A stretch of 64,000 nucleotides of DNA from Chitinophaga hostae. Lineage in GTDB: Bacteria > Bacteroidota > Bacteroidia > Chitinophagales > Chitinophagaceae. The stretch's first letter is position 1. Each line of letters begins with the position of its first letter. Of the stretch, positions 8,011 to 17,064 are shown piece after piece. The stretch lies in contig NZ_JAGTXB010000004.1 of the NCBI RefSeq assembly GCF_018224885.1, positions 62,001 through 126,000 on the forward strand, read 5' to 3'. The translations under genes and the position numbers were made by a program. The notes beneath the pieces were generated by a model. It was given only the letters and a program-made list of their open reading frames with translations. It did no database searches and was not told the DNA's origin.

Positions 8011-10344
8011 ATGAAGATGATATTTAAAATTGCGAAAACGGAACTGAGGAACCTGTTTTATTCGCCGGTGGCCTGGTTTTTAACAGTCGCATTTATGGTG
8101 CAGTGCGGGGTTTATTATTGCGCACCCTTGGTTACTTCTGCCAGGTGGCAGGATATAACCATGAAGAGTATGCCTAAATTTAAGGACTGGGGTTCATCAT
8201 TAACTGTTCAGTTATTTTTGGCAGGGGATAGTATTTTCAAGAATGCATTGGAGAACCTGTACCTGTTTATCCCGCTGCTGACCATGGGACTGATCAGCCG
8301 CGAGGTGAACAATGGTACTATTAAGTTATTGTATTCTTCCCCGGTAAAAACCAGGGAAATAGTATTGGGAAAATACCTCGCTATCATGTTGTACAACATG
8401 TTGCTGGTATCGGTGATTGGCATTTTTATGCTACTGGGCATTTTCCAGATCCAGCACGCCGACTATGGCCTGTTATTATCTGCCTTGCTGGGCTTTTACC
8501 TGCTGGTATGTACCTATACTGCGATTGGATTGTTTATGAGCAGCCTGACCAACTACCAGATAGTAGCGGCTATTGGCAGCTTTATAGTGATCCTGATATT
8601 GAGCCGTATCGGTGGCTTATGGCAGAAGTATGATGTTGTGAGAGACCTTACCTATTTTCTTTCCATCTCCGGCCGTACCGTGAAAATGTTGAAGGGGCTG
8701 ATTACTTCTAAAGATGTTATTTATTTCCTGCTGGTCATTTTCATGTTTATTTCTTTTACGCTGATTAAGCTGAAATCGGGTCGTGAATCAAAATCATGGT
8801 TGGTGAGTGCATCGAAGTATGCAGGTGTAGTAGTTCTTGTGCTAAGCGTTGGTTATTTCAGTTCCCGCCCGGCATATATCGCGTATTGGGACACCACGGC
8901 GGGTGATTATAATACCCTGCATCCGAATGTGCAGAAGGTGATAAAAGAGATGGGACCCGGAAAGCTGGAAGTGACGCTGTACACCAATTTGCTTGGCGGC
9001 GGTGCTCCTAAAGGGTTTCCTCAGGGCAGGAACGACTATTTGACGAGTGTGTGGGAGCGTTATCAACGTTTCAAACCGGATATTGAATTTAAGTATGTAT
9101 ACTACTACGATACAGATGATAAAGACAGTATGGTATACAAAACCATGCCGGGAAAAAGCTTGCCGGAAATCGCGCAACAGGTAGCAAATGGCTTTGATCA
9201 GCCTTTATCTTTATTTAAGCCACCGGCTGAAATACGGAAAATGATTGACCTGCAGCCGGAAAATTACCGGGTGGTAATGGAGTTGAAGTATAACGGGCAG
9301 CGGACGTTCCTCCGTACTTTCGATGACGCTACTTTTTGGCCGGAAGACGAGCATATAGCCGCTGCATTAAAAAGAGTGATGCAGGCTAAATTACCAAGAA
9401 TCACTTTCCTGACGGGGCACCTTGAACGGGATATTTATAAAAAGGGAGAACGGGATTACCAGTTACTGGTGTATGCAAAAGATTACCGTCAGTCGTTGAT
9501 GAACCTGGGATTTGATTCAGACACGCTTTCTGCCGGGAGGGAAATACCTACAGATATCTCCATGCTGGTACTGGCCGATCCGAAAACGGCGCTGGATCAG
9601 TCCAGCCGGGACAGGATCAGTGAGTATGTCAATAAGGGAGGCAATATGATGATATTGGGTGAACCTGGTAAACAACAGGTACTGAACCCGGTTTTGCAAC
9701 CGATGGGAACACAGCTGGAAGATGGTAAACTGGTGGAAGTAACCGGGTATGAAATGCCCGATATGATAAAACCTATGTTGACGCCTGGTATGGCTGAAAT
9801 GGCCAGGGATGGCGTGTCCAAAGCGTTTTACAGTAAAATGGCGGATGGCGATACGTTGCTGACGGTAGACATGTCCGGAACAGCGTCTGTTGCAGCTGCC
9901 GATACCAGTGGGTTTACATCCAAGGTATTGCTGGCCACCAGGCCCGGAAAGGATTGGTTAAAGAAAGGCGCCCTGGTAGCTGATTCTGCGGCCCCGGTGT
10001 TCAATGCGCTGGAGGGTGATACGAGGAGGCCGTCTTACGCTACAGCGATGGCGCTTTCACGTAAGGTGGGCAACAAAGAGCAACGTATTATTGTTTGCGG
10101 GGACGCCGACTTTATGAGTACAATCCGTCAGAAAACCAGCCTTACTTTTGTTTGCCGGGAAATGTTCTGCTGGCTCAATTACGAAGCCTTTCCAATCTAT
10201 GGACCATTGGCTATGCCGGAAGATGGCTTGCTCCGCACCTCCTATGCGGGCGCCAATACCACTTATATACTGTTTGTATGGGTGCTGCCGGCCCTGATTG
10301 CCTTAGTAGGAACCATATTACTGATCCGTCGTAAAAGACAATAA
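8011..10344 (+). CDS. Fused ABC-2 permease and GldG-like auxiliary domain
   Basis: A 777-residue protein. The N-terminal part (to about residue 265) has six or seven hydrophobic segments of an ABC-2 permease, including the conserved region REVNNGTIKLLYSSPV. Around residues 270-290 another membrane segment leads into a large non-cytoplasmic domain of the GldG/ABC_transp_aux type (about 300-745, with TFLTGHLER and the MLVLADPKTAL segment). A last hydrophobic helix (about 752-772) anchors the end, followed by RRKRQ. In other Bacteroidota these are two genes, gldF and gldG. It lies between the ATPase (9 bases) and the first MutS-like gene (10 bases), so these are one operon. The transported substrate is unknown. 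Confidence 0.85.
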   Translation: MKMIFKIAKTELRNLFYSPVAWFLTVAFMVQCGVYYCAPLVTSARWQDITMKSMPKFKDWGSSLTVQLFLAGDSIFKNALENLYLFIPLLTMGLISREVNNGTIKLLYSSPVKTREIVLGKYLAIMLYNMLLVSVIGIFMLLGIFQIQHADYGLLLSALLGFYLLVCTYTAIGLFMSSLTNYQIVAAIGSFIVILILSRIGGLWQKYDVVRDLTYFLSISGRTVKMLKGLITSKDVIYFLLVIFMFISFTLIKLKSGRESKSWLVSASKYAGVVVLVLSVGYFSSRPAYIAYWDTTAGDYNTLHPNVQKVIKEMGPGKLEVTLYTNLLGGGAPKGFPQGRNDYLTSVWERYQRFKPDIEFKYVYYYDTDDKDSMVYKTMPGKSLPEIAQQVANGFDQPLSLFKPPAEIRKMIDLQPENYRVVMELKYNGQRTFLRTFDDATFWPEDEHIAAALKRVMQAKLPRITFLTGHLERDIYKKGERDYQLLVYAKDYRQSLMNLGFDSDTLSAGREIPTDISMLVLADPKTALDQSSRDRISEYVNKGGNMMILGEPGKQQVLNPVLQPMGTQLEDGKLVEVTGYEMPDMIKPMLTPGMAEMARDGVSKAFYSKMADGDTLLTVDMSGTASVAAADTSGFTSKVLLATRPGKDWLKKGALVADSAAPVFNALEGDTRRPSYATAMALSRKVGNKEQRIIVCGDADFMSTIRQKTSLTFVCREMFCWLNYEAFPIYGPLAMPEDGLLRTSYAGANTTYILFVWVLPALIALVGTILLIRRKRQ

Positions 10345-10354
10345 AAAGGAAAAT

Positions 10355-11704
10355 ATGATCTTGCATACAGACGAGCAAACAATTGATGATCTCCGGATAT
10401 TTGGTAAGCGGGATGTCGCAGGTATCTATGATATCTATAATCATACCCATACCCGGGGGGGAGAAAAGATACTGGAGGAAATGTTTCGTCATCCGCTTTC
10501 CGATAAAGACCAGATCAACCAGCGGAGCAGTATCATCGGGCATTTTGCCCGTTTAAATACCCCATTTCCTTTTGAAGCGCCATTATTTGATATGGCCGAA
10601 AAGTATTTGTCGCACGGTGACGCACATACGCAACACCCCGGTGCACAGTATGTGCTCAGTGAAAAAGATATCAGCAACGGGGTAAGTGCGGTGATAACAT
10701 TGTTACAACAAACCCGGCAACTTATTCAGGGCAGCGCTATTACCGCCATTGCTGCCTATGCACCGGAGCGGGCGGCCATTGAATTGTTGCTGGCCGCTTC
10801 CGCGCTGGAGCCTGCGTTGAATGAAAAACAAAAGAACAAGTTGTCTTATGGCGCCATTACTGCCTACGACCAGCTTTTCAGGATCCGGGAGCGTCATAAA
10901 ATCACGCAGCTGCTGGGATACCTTTATTATCTCGATGTATATTTATCGGTAGCAAAAGTAGCAACAGACAAGCATTTGATATTTCCAAACGCATTGGACA
11001 AAGGCCCCTGCCAGCTGAAACTGGAAGGCGTATATCATCCGGCGTTGGCCAATCCTGTGGGTAATAACGTGACCATGACGGTTAGCCGCAACGTGATTTT
11101 CCTCACCGGCGCCAATATGGCGGGGAAATCTACTTTCCTGCGCGCTATGAGTACCGCGTTATATATTGCGCATATGGGATTCCCGGTGGCGGCAAAGGCT
11201 ATGGAATTTACCGTATTGGATGGCATCTATACTACTATTAATCTTCCTGATAACCTGGGTATCGGCGCCAGCCATTTTTATGCAGAAGTATTGCGTGTGA
11301 AAAAAATGGCTGCAGAACTGAAGAGTGGTAAATCCCTGCTGGTAATATTCGATGAGCTTTTCCGCGGTACCAACGTAAAGGATGCGCACGAAGCAACAGT
11401 AGCCGTTACCGCAGCTTTTGCCAGGAAGAAAAACAGCATGTTTGTGATCTCGTCGCACATCGTAGAAGCGGGAGAGGACCTGCAGCAGGAACCTGGGATA
11501 GGTTTCCTGTACCTGCCCACCCGCATGAAAGGACATGTACCGGAATATACTTATACACTGGAAGAAGGAATTACAGACGACCGCCATGGTATGCTGATTA
11601 TTCGTAACGAAGGTATACTGGACATATTGAAAAACGGCCGTAAGCCTGGTAACGTGGCAGAAGTAAAAAACAACATTGCTAAAAAACAGATACAACAACC
11701 ATGA
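10355..11704 (+). CDS. MutS-like ATPase lacking the mismatch-binding domain (first of two)
   Basis: A 449-residue protein containing only the core (lever/clamp-like helices) and ATPase parts of the MutS family. Walker A is GANMAGKST (about 250-258), Walker B is LLVIFDELFRGTN, and the MutS-type histidine switch is ISSHIVEAG. The N-terminal mismatch-recognition domain with its Phe-x-Glu motif and the C-terminal HTH dimer domain are missing; full MutS is about 850 residues. It begins 10 bases after the ABC permease gene and overlaps the next MutS-like gene by four bases (ATGA), which suggests translational coupling and a possible heterodimer. The link to an ABC transporter operon is unexplained. 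A DNA-related ATPase role is inference. Confidence 0.85.
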   Translation: MILHTDEQTIDDLRIFGKRDVAGIYDIYNHTHTRGGEKILEEMFRHPLSDKDQINQRSSIIGHFARLNTPFPFEAPLFDMAEKYLSHGDAHTQHPGAQYVLSEKDISNGVSAVITLLQQTRQLIQGSAITAIAAYAPERAAIELLLAASALEPALNEKQKNKLSYGAITAYDQLFRIRERHKITQLLGYLYYLDVYLSVAKVATDKHLIFPNALDKGPCQLKLEGVYHPALANPVGNNVTMTVSRNVIFLTGANMAGKSTFLRAMSTALYIAHMGFPVAAKAMEFTVLDGIYTTINLPDNLGIGASHFYAEVLRVKKMAAELKSGKSLLVIFDELFRGTNVKDAHEATVAVTAAFARKKNSMFVISSHIVEAGEDLQQEPGIGFLYLPTRMKGHVPEYTYTLEEGITDDRHGMLIIRNEGILDILKNGRKPGNVAEVKNNIAKKQIQQP

Positions 11705-13017
11705 GCTTTAGTATAGACAGGCAAACAATGGATGAACTGAACCTGTTGGGCAAGTACCGCAACGGTTCTGTATATCATTTGTTCAACCAGGTAAAAACAC
11801 GTGGTGGCGAGCGGTTATTAGACGAGATGTTCCTGCATCCGCTGGAGAAGGCTGCTGCCATCAATGAAAGAAGCAGCACCTTCCGCTACTTCCAGGAGCT
11901 GGGAATGAGTTTTCCTTTTGACGTAGCCCAGGTGACGATGGTAAGAGAGTACCTGGATACCAGTACCGGAAAAAGTGCGGCGGTGATGCTGGGAGATATT
12001 TTTGTGAAGAAGCTGCTTTCCGGCTTAACCCGTGATGAACGTTATCGTAAAATTGTACAGGGTTTACAGGCAGCCATTGTTATCCTGAAAAAATGTTATG
12101 CTGTGCTGGAAGGAATGGCGGCAGATCCCGGGCCTTTTGCCGGCCGGGTAGCAGCATTGCGGCAGGTATTATCCGATAAGGGATTGGAGCGCCTGCTGAA
12201 CACGGATATTTATCAGGCCTTACCGGTTAAAATGCTGGCGCAGTATGACCACCTGTTGAAAGGCCGTTTTAGTAAAGAGATGGAGGATATCCTCACATTT
12301 ATTTATGAGCTGGATGTAAATATTGCCGTGAGTAATGTGGCCCGTTCCAGGGGCTTTACCTATGCCCAGGCGCTGGCGCCGGAAAAAAATACATTTGCCG
12401 TAGCAGGCCTCGGTCACCCCTGTATTGAAAAGGCGGTGGGTAACGATGTATCCCTGCACGGGCATAATAACGTACTTTTTCTCACAGGGGCAAATATGGC
12501 GGGTAAATCCACGCTGATGAAATCCATCGGTATCGGGATGTACCTGGCGCATATGGGCTTCCCTGTTGCCGCAGAGCGGATGCAGTTTTCCGTGCGTGAA
12601 GGACTTTATTCTTCCATCAACGTGTCGGACAATATTCATCTTGGTTACAGCCATTTTTACGGAGAGGTAGTCCGCGTGAAGCAGGCAGCCCTGGCTGCAG
12701 CTACCGGAAAACGCCTGCTGCTCATGTTTGATGAACTGTTTAAAGGAACCAACGTAAAAGACGCCTATGATGGCACGCTGGCGGTAACCGCGGCGTTTGC
12801 AGCATATACTGATTGCCTGTTTATTGTTTCCACCCATATCATTGAAGTGGGTGAGGCGCTGCGGAAATACGACAATATTCAGTTTGCCTTTTTGCCTACG
12901 GTGATGGAGGGATCCCGTCCGCGATATACTTACAAGTTAGCGGAAGGAATCACAGAAGACCGGCAGGGCATGATGATCATCCGGAATGAAGGCATCCTGG
13001 AAATGATCGGGGACTAA
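11701..13017 (+). CDS. MutS-like ATPase lacking the mismatch-binding domain (second of two)
   Basis: A 438-residue paralogue of the preceding protein with the same layout: helical core, Walker A GANMAGKST, Walker B LLMFDELFKGTN, histidine switch STHIIEVG. Both start with the same plan (a short ID..T.DDL.../MDELNLLGKY segment, then the TRGGE.LL.EMF.HPL motif), so they arose by tandem duplication and diverged widely. The ATG overlaps the stop of the first gene. Eukaryotic and bacterial MutS proteins work as dimers with two unequal ATPase sites; a tandem coupled pair is what one expects for a dedicated heterodimer, but this is inference. A terminator follows. Confidence 0.85.
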   Translation: MSFSIDRQTMDELNLLGKYRNGSVYHLFNQVKTRGGERLLDEMFLHPLEKAAAINERSSTFRYFQELGMSFPFDVAQVTMVREYLDTSTGKSAAVMLGDIFVKKLLSGLTRDERYRKIVQGLQAAIVILKKCYAVLEGMAADPGPFAGRVAALRQVLSDKGLERLLNTDIYQALPVKMLAQYDHLLKGRFSKEMEDILTFIYELDVNIAVSNVARSRGFTYAQALAPEKNTFAVAGLGHPCIEKAVGNDVSLHGHNNVLFLTGANMAGKSTLMKSIGIGMYLAHMGFPVAAERMQFSVREGLYSSINVSDNIHLGYSHFYGEVVRVKQAALAAATGKRLLLMFDELFKGTNVKDAYDGTLAVTAAFAAYTDCLFIVSTHIIEVGEALRKYDNIQFAFLPTVMEGSRPRYTYKLAEGITEDRQGMMIIRNEGILEMIGD

Positions 13018-13036
13018 CCAACACTTAGCTCCGGTC

Positions 13037-13090
13037 GCCATTCAGTATTTATTCCTTTACCGGAAGGATAAATGCTGAATGGCATTTTTA
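13037..13090 (+). terminator. Intrinsic terminator after the MutS-like pair
   Basis: A long stem: 13037-13057 (GCCATTCAGTATTTATTCCTT) pairs with 13064-13083 with one bulge and one mismatch, followed by ATTTTTATTTT. It ends the operon that begins at the ABC ATPase and faces the convergent pyrophosphohydrolase gene. Confidence 0.85.
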
Positions 13091-13118
13091 TTTTAGCGTG
13101 GCTGCTGCTACCATCTTC

Positions 13119-13583
13119 TTACAACAACTGATTTAACCCCGCTGCCGAGTAGTTCACTGACTTCAGTGTTTTATTGTCTGACTTCCGGTACACCAGGTAC
13201 AGATCCTCCACCTTAGTATAGTAGCACTCAGTGTTTTCGTTTTTGCTATAATGCTCGATTGTTTTTTCTGCTTCTTCGAGCGATTTACAAGCCTTACTCA
13301 TATTAGACCTGTGTACCTCGTTGAAGAGGGTACTGAATTTTTCGCCCAGTCCGAATTCCAGTATGGCGCCGGACAATACATATTGCAGGTCGCAAAGAGC
13401 GTCTGCTACTTCCACCAGGTTGTTCCCGGCGATAGCTTCTTTCAGTTCATTCAGTTCTTCCTGGATCAGGGATACTCTCAAGTCACATCTTTGCTGGCTG
13501 GGAATGGTAGGTGATGGTTCAATTGGATGTTTGAATGTACTATGAAATTCAGCAACGCTGTTCAGCGCCTTTACGTCTTCCAT
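13119..13583 (-). CDS. MazG-like nucleoside triphosphate pyrophosphohydrolase
   Basis: I choose ATG 13583 (MEDVKALNSVAEFH...), giving 154 residues; the open frame continues further upstream but that part has no family resemblance. The all-alpha NTP-PPase core is recognisable by R.SLIQEELNELKEAI (residues about 35-50; EExx pair binds magnesium) and the second helix EVADALCDLQYVLSG with the ExxD pair. Enzymes of this fold hydrolyse NTPs to NMP and pyrophosphate and are used in house-cleaning or nucleotide metabolism. The C-terminal 45 residues (from about 110) are extra and of unknown use. Monocistronic, convergent with the MutS-like operon. Confidence 0.8.
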   Translation of the reverse strand: MEDVKALNSVAEFHSTFKHPIEPSPTIPSQQRCDLRVSLIQEELNELKEAIAGNNLVEVADALCDLQYVLSGAILEFGLGEKFSTLFNEVHRSNMSKACKSLEEAEKTIEHYSKNENTECYYTKVEDLYLVYRKSDNKTLKSVNYSAAGLNQLL

Positions 13584-14025
13584 GATCAAGTAAGATTTAA
13601 TTATACACGAATGCCCGAAAGTAAGCATTATTTTGGACAGGGGGCAGTGGACCCGGTTAACCCTCGAAAGATAACTTTGTATCCTTTTTTTTATATATTT
13701 AATGTATATTAATTGCGGCTGGTTCAGCAACTTTTGCCCGGAACTCCTGAAGACTCGATCCACGATTATCTGAAAACCACTACTAAATGAAGTAGTAAGC
13801 AACCAAAATCGAATGTAACAATCTGATAACATGATCTGCTATTAATTCAATAACAACAGTTTTAGTTTTACGGCCTGATTTGCTTTTAGGATCTGCCATG
13901 AACTTATTTTAAAACACCACTTTAACGAATGCTTATGCCGTTGGCTCTAGGCTAGCCCATCTTTTAATCAACAGCAACGACCAATTATCACTATTTAAAC
14001 AAACAAGTCACTTAAAGATTGCTTT
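13584..14025. other. Intergenic region upstream of SusC and the MazG-like gene
   Basis: This 442-base region separates divergent genes. It holds a plus-strand TAACTTTG at 13672-13679 that matches the Bacteroidota minus-7 consensus, though it is 350 bases from the SusC start. There is also an 18-bp palindrome (ACTACT at 13779, six-base centre, AGTAGT to 13796). I see no RNA gene. Both signals are suggestive only. Confidence 0.35.
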
Positions 14026-17000
14026 ATGAAAAAAATCTATTACTGTAGGTTTTCATTACAATTTCCTGTGAAACTACTGACAGCTATCCCATGCTGGATA
14101 GTATGCCTGTGCTTTGCCTGTTTACCGGCGCTGGCACAGGACAAGTTCAGGGTTCAGGGCAGGATTACAGACGACAAAAATCAACCCCTCCCGGGTGTAA
14201 GTATTTCTGAGGCAGGCACACGTAATGGCGTAGTGTCGGACGTGGAAGGAAACTATCGTTTAGAGATCAGCAATGGTAACGGTACCCTGCATATTGCCTT
14301 TGTAGGATACGAGAGCAAGGATGTTGTTGTAAACGGCGCGCATAGCCTCAATGTATCGTTGGCGGCGCAGCTCAAACAACTCAATGATGTGGTGATTACC
14401 GGTTATGGTAAAACCAGTAAAAAGAATGTGATCGGCGCCATCAGTTCTGTGGCTTCAGGGGAGTTTACGCAGGGGGTAATTGCCTCTCCTTCCATGTTGC
14501 TGCAGGGTAAGGTGCCTGGTTTAACGATCACCAAAAGCGGAAACCCTAACCAGAATCCCAGCGTAATACTGAGAGGACCCTCTACTTTACGCAGTGGCGC
14601 CCAGGAACCATTTTACGTGATCGACGGTGTGCCGGGCGCACCTATCGATATGGTAGCACCCGATGATATCGCGAGCATCGACGTTCTCAAAGATGGCGCT
14701 TCTACCGCTATCTATGGCGCCAGGGCTGCCAATGGTGTAATCATGGTGACTACCCGCCGGCCCAAAGTAGACCAGTTGCGCATAGCTTATAACGCTTATT
14801 TCGGTATCGAAAAAGTATCCAAACGGCTCGAAGTGCTTACCGGTGATGAGTTGCGTAAATACCTCGCAGATAACGGTCAGGTACTGGCAGCAGCTAATAA
14901 CGATGTATATCCCGGCACTACCACGCCGGTAAATACCGATTGGCAAAAGGAAGTACAACGTGATGCCGTTTCCCATAATCATAACCTGTCACTCATGGGC
15001 GGATCAAAAAATACCACCTATGGCTTCAGTGTCAACTACCTCAACAACCCCGGTATCATCGTGGGTTCATCGCTGAAGAGAATGGGGATCCGTGCTAACA
15101 TTGATCAGCGCGCGTTTGACGACCGTCTGCGGCTGGGAGTGAATATTTTCAACTCGTCTACCACACAAAACAATGTGCCCGATGCAGTATTTGGAAATAT
15201 GCTCAACTACCTGCCTACCGTATTGGTGAAGCGCGCCGACGGCAGTTATACGGAAGACTATGCCGGTAATGTCCGTGGCAGTAACAACCCCGTATCACTC
15301 ATCGACAACAACAGCGATGAAACCAAGATCAATAAGTTCCTGGGTAATGGTCTTGCAGAAGTAAAAATACTCCCTGGTCTTACCTATACGCTGAGTCTTT
15401 CCACCCAGCGTGAGCAGGTAACAAGAAATGTGTATAACAACAGCTTGTCCGTACTTGCGAAAGGGCTTAATGGTAAGGCTAACCGCCTGGCCTGGACTAA
15501 CGCGCGCAATATCATTGAGTCTTATTTTAACTATGATAAAACCGTTGGCAAACACAATTTTAAAGTATTGGCCGGTTACTCCTGGCAGGAAGACCACAAC
15601 GGCGACGGCTTTGGCGTAACCACACAGGGCTTTGGCAGCGACGCCCTTTCCTGGAATAATCTCAGCCTGAGCAACCCGCCTCCCGGCACCGTGGTATTCG
15701 ATAACTCCGCTACCAGTACGCTCACCACCCTGCGTTTGATCTCTTACTATGGCAGGATCAATTACCAGTATGCCGATAAATACTATTTACAGGCATCGTT
15801 GCGTAATGATGGTTCTTCTGCTTTTGGTAAAAACAACCGTTGGGGTTATTTCCCGGCAGTATCAGTGGGATGGCGTATCAGCCAGGAATCATTCATGAAA
15901 ACGACCGACTTCTTTGATGATCTGAAACTGAGGGTAAGTTATGGTGTTTCCGGTAACTCGCTGGGCTTTGATCCGCTGGCGGCGCAGCTGCAATACAGCA
16001 ACACAGGCCGTTATTATGACAACGGTAACCTGATCAATGCCATTGCCCCGGTGCAGAACCCTAACCCGGACCTGAAGTGGGAACGCACCGGCATGTTCAA
16101 TGCAGGTATCGACTTTGCTATCTTTAAAGGAAGGCTGAGCGGCGCCATAGACTACTACGATAAACAAACATCAGATCTTATCTGGAACTACCCGGTATCT
16201 ACCACCCAATACATTACCACCACCCTGTTGGCGAATGTGGGTAAAGTAAGTAACAAAGGGGTGGAAGTAGTGTTGAATGCTGAACCGGTAAGTACCAAAA
16301 ACTTTAACTGGAAAACTTCTGCCAACGTATCACACAATACCAACAGCATCAGCGCGCTGTCCAGCGGACGGTTTACGCTGAAGGACATTCCTACTGCTAT
16401 CCTGGGTGGTAAAGGGCAGTCCGGTAACTGGAGTCAGAAAATCCTGGAAGGACAACCCATTGGTACATTTACCCTGTTCCATTACCTGGGGAAAGATAAA
16501 GACGGCGTGTCTACCTATCAGAAAGCAGACGGCACTGTTACCACTTCTCCCAGCATCGGTGACCTGATGCAGGCAGGTAACGCGCAGCCCAGTATTACCT
16601 ATGGATGGAGTAATACCTTCACCTATAAGGGTTTTGACCTGAATATCTTTATCCGCGGGGTATCCGGCAACAAGATACTCAACGCCACTACTGCTGCGCT
16701 GAATACGCCAACAGATGCTAAAATGACCAACATCCTGAAATTTACGACGGGCGAATCCTATAACGATAAGAACTCTTTCCTGATCTCCGACCGGTTCCTG
16801 GAAAATGGTTCTTACCTGCGTTTGGATAACCTGACGTTGGGGTACACTTTCAACATCAAAAATACGTATATCAGCAAACTGCGTGTATATGGTAACGTTA
16901 ACAACGTGTTTATCATCACCAACTATACAGGTATAGACCCTGAAATTGATCTTGGTGGCCTTACGCCGGGTATCGATGCCAGGAACTATTATCCTAAAAC

Positions 17001-17037
17001 CCGGTCATTCATCTTTGGTCTGAATGCTATTTTCTAA
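14026..17037 (+). CDS. SusC/RagA-family TonB-linked outer-membrane transporter
   Basis: A 1003-residue TonB-dependent transporter. Signal peptide about 1-37 (ends PALAQ), a carboxypeptidase-regulatory-like beta domain (about 43-118), the TonB-box/plug region with the SusC signature DDIASIDVLKDGASTAIYG (about 215-235), then a 22-strand barrel ending in an aromatic Phe (NAIF). It has no N-terminal STN domain, so it is not linked to a FecIR-type anti-sigma relay. With the SusD-like lipoprotein 27 bases downstream it forms the nutrient-binding bucket complex that passes oligosaccharides or peptides through the outer membrane. No polysaccharide-degrading enzyme is adjacent; a Crp-like regulator and a hydrolase follow, so the substrate is open. 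Confidence 0.95.
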   Translation: MKKIYYCRFSLQFPVKLLTAIPCWIVCLCFACLPALAQDKFRVQGRITDDKNQPLPGVSISEAGTRNGVVSDVEGNYRLEISNGNGTLHIAFVGYESKDVVVNGAHSLNVSLAAQLKQLNDVVITGYGKTSKKNVIGAISSVASGEFTQGVIASPSMLLQGKVPGLTITKSGNPNQNPSVILRGPSTLRSGAQEPFYVIDGVPGAPIDMVAPDDIASIDVLKDGASTAIYGARAANGVIMVTTRRPKVDQLRIAYNAYFGIEKVSKRLEVLTGDELRKYLADNGQVLAAANNDVYPGTTTPVNTDWQKEVQRDAVSHNHNLSLMGGSKNTTYGFSVNYLNNPGIIVGSSLKRMGIRANIDQRAFDDRLRLGVNIFNSSTTQNNVPDAVFGNMLNYLPTVLVKRADGSYTEDYAGNVRGSNNPVSLIDNNSDETKINKFLGNGLAEVKILPGLTYTLSLSTQREQVTRNVYNNSLSVLAKGLNGKANRLAWTNARNIIESYFNYDKTVGKHNFKVLAGYSWQEDHNGDGFGVTTQGFGSDALSWNNLSLSNPPPGTVVFDNSATSTLTTLRLISYYGRINYQYADKYYLQASLRNDGSSAFGKNNRWGYFPAVSVGWRISQESFMKTTDFFDDLKLRVSYGVSGNSLGFDPLAAQLQYSNTGRYYDNGNLINAIAPVQNPNPDLKWERTGMFNAGIDFAIFKGRLSGAIDYYDKQTSDLIWNYPVSTTQYITTTLLANVGKVSNKGVEVVLNAEPVSTKNFNWKTSANVSHNTNSISALSSGRFTLKDIPTAILGGKGQSGNWSQKILEGQPIGTFTLFHYLGKDKDGVSTYQKADGTVTTSPSIGDLMQAGNAQPSITYGWSNTFTYKGFDLNIFIRGVSGNKILNATTAALNTPTDAKMTNILKFTTGESYNDKNSFLISDRFLENGSYLRLDNLTLGYTFNIKNTYISKLRVYGNVNNVFIITNYTGIDPEIDLGGLTPGIDARNYYPKTRSFIFGLNAIF

Positions 17038-17064
17038 TCAACCTGATTGTTTAAAAATAAAGAT

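Noticed and set aside
12220-12837. 205-codon antisense frame in the second MutS-like gene
   Set aside because: Covers the conserved ATPase region on the other strand; no independent evidence.
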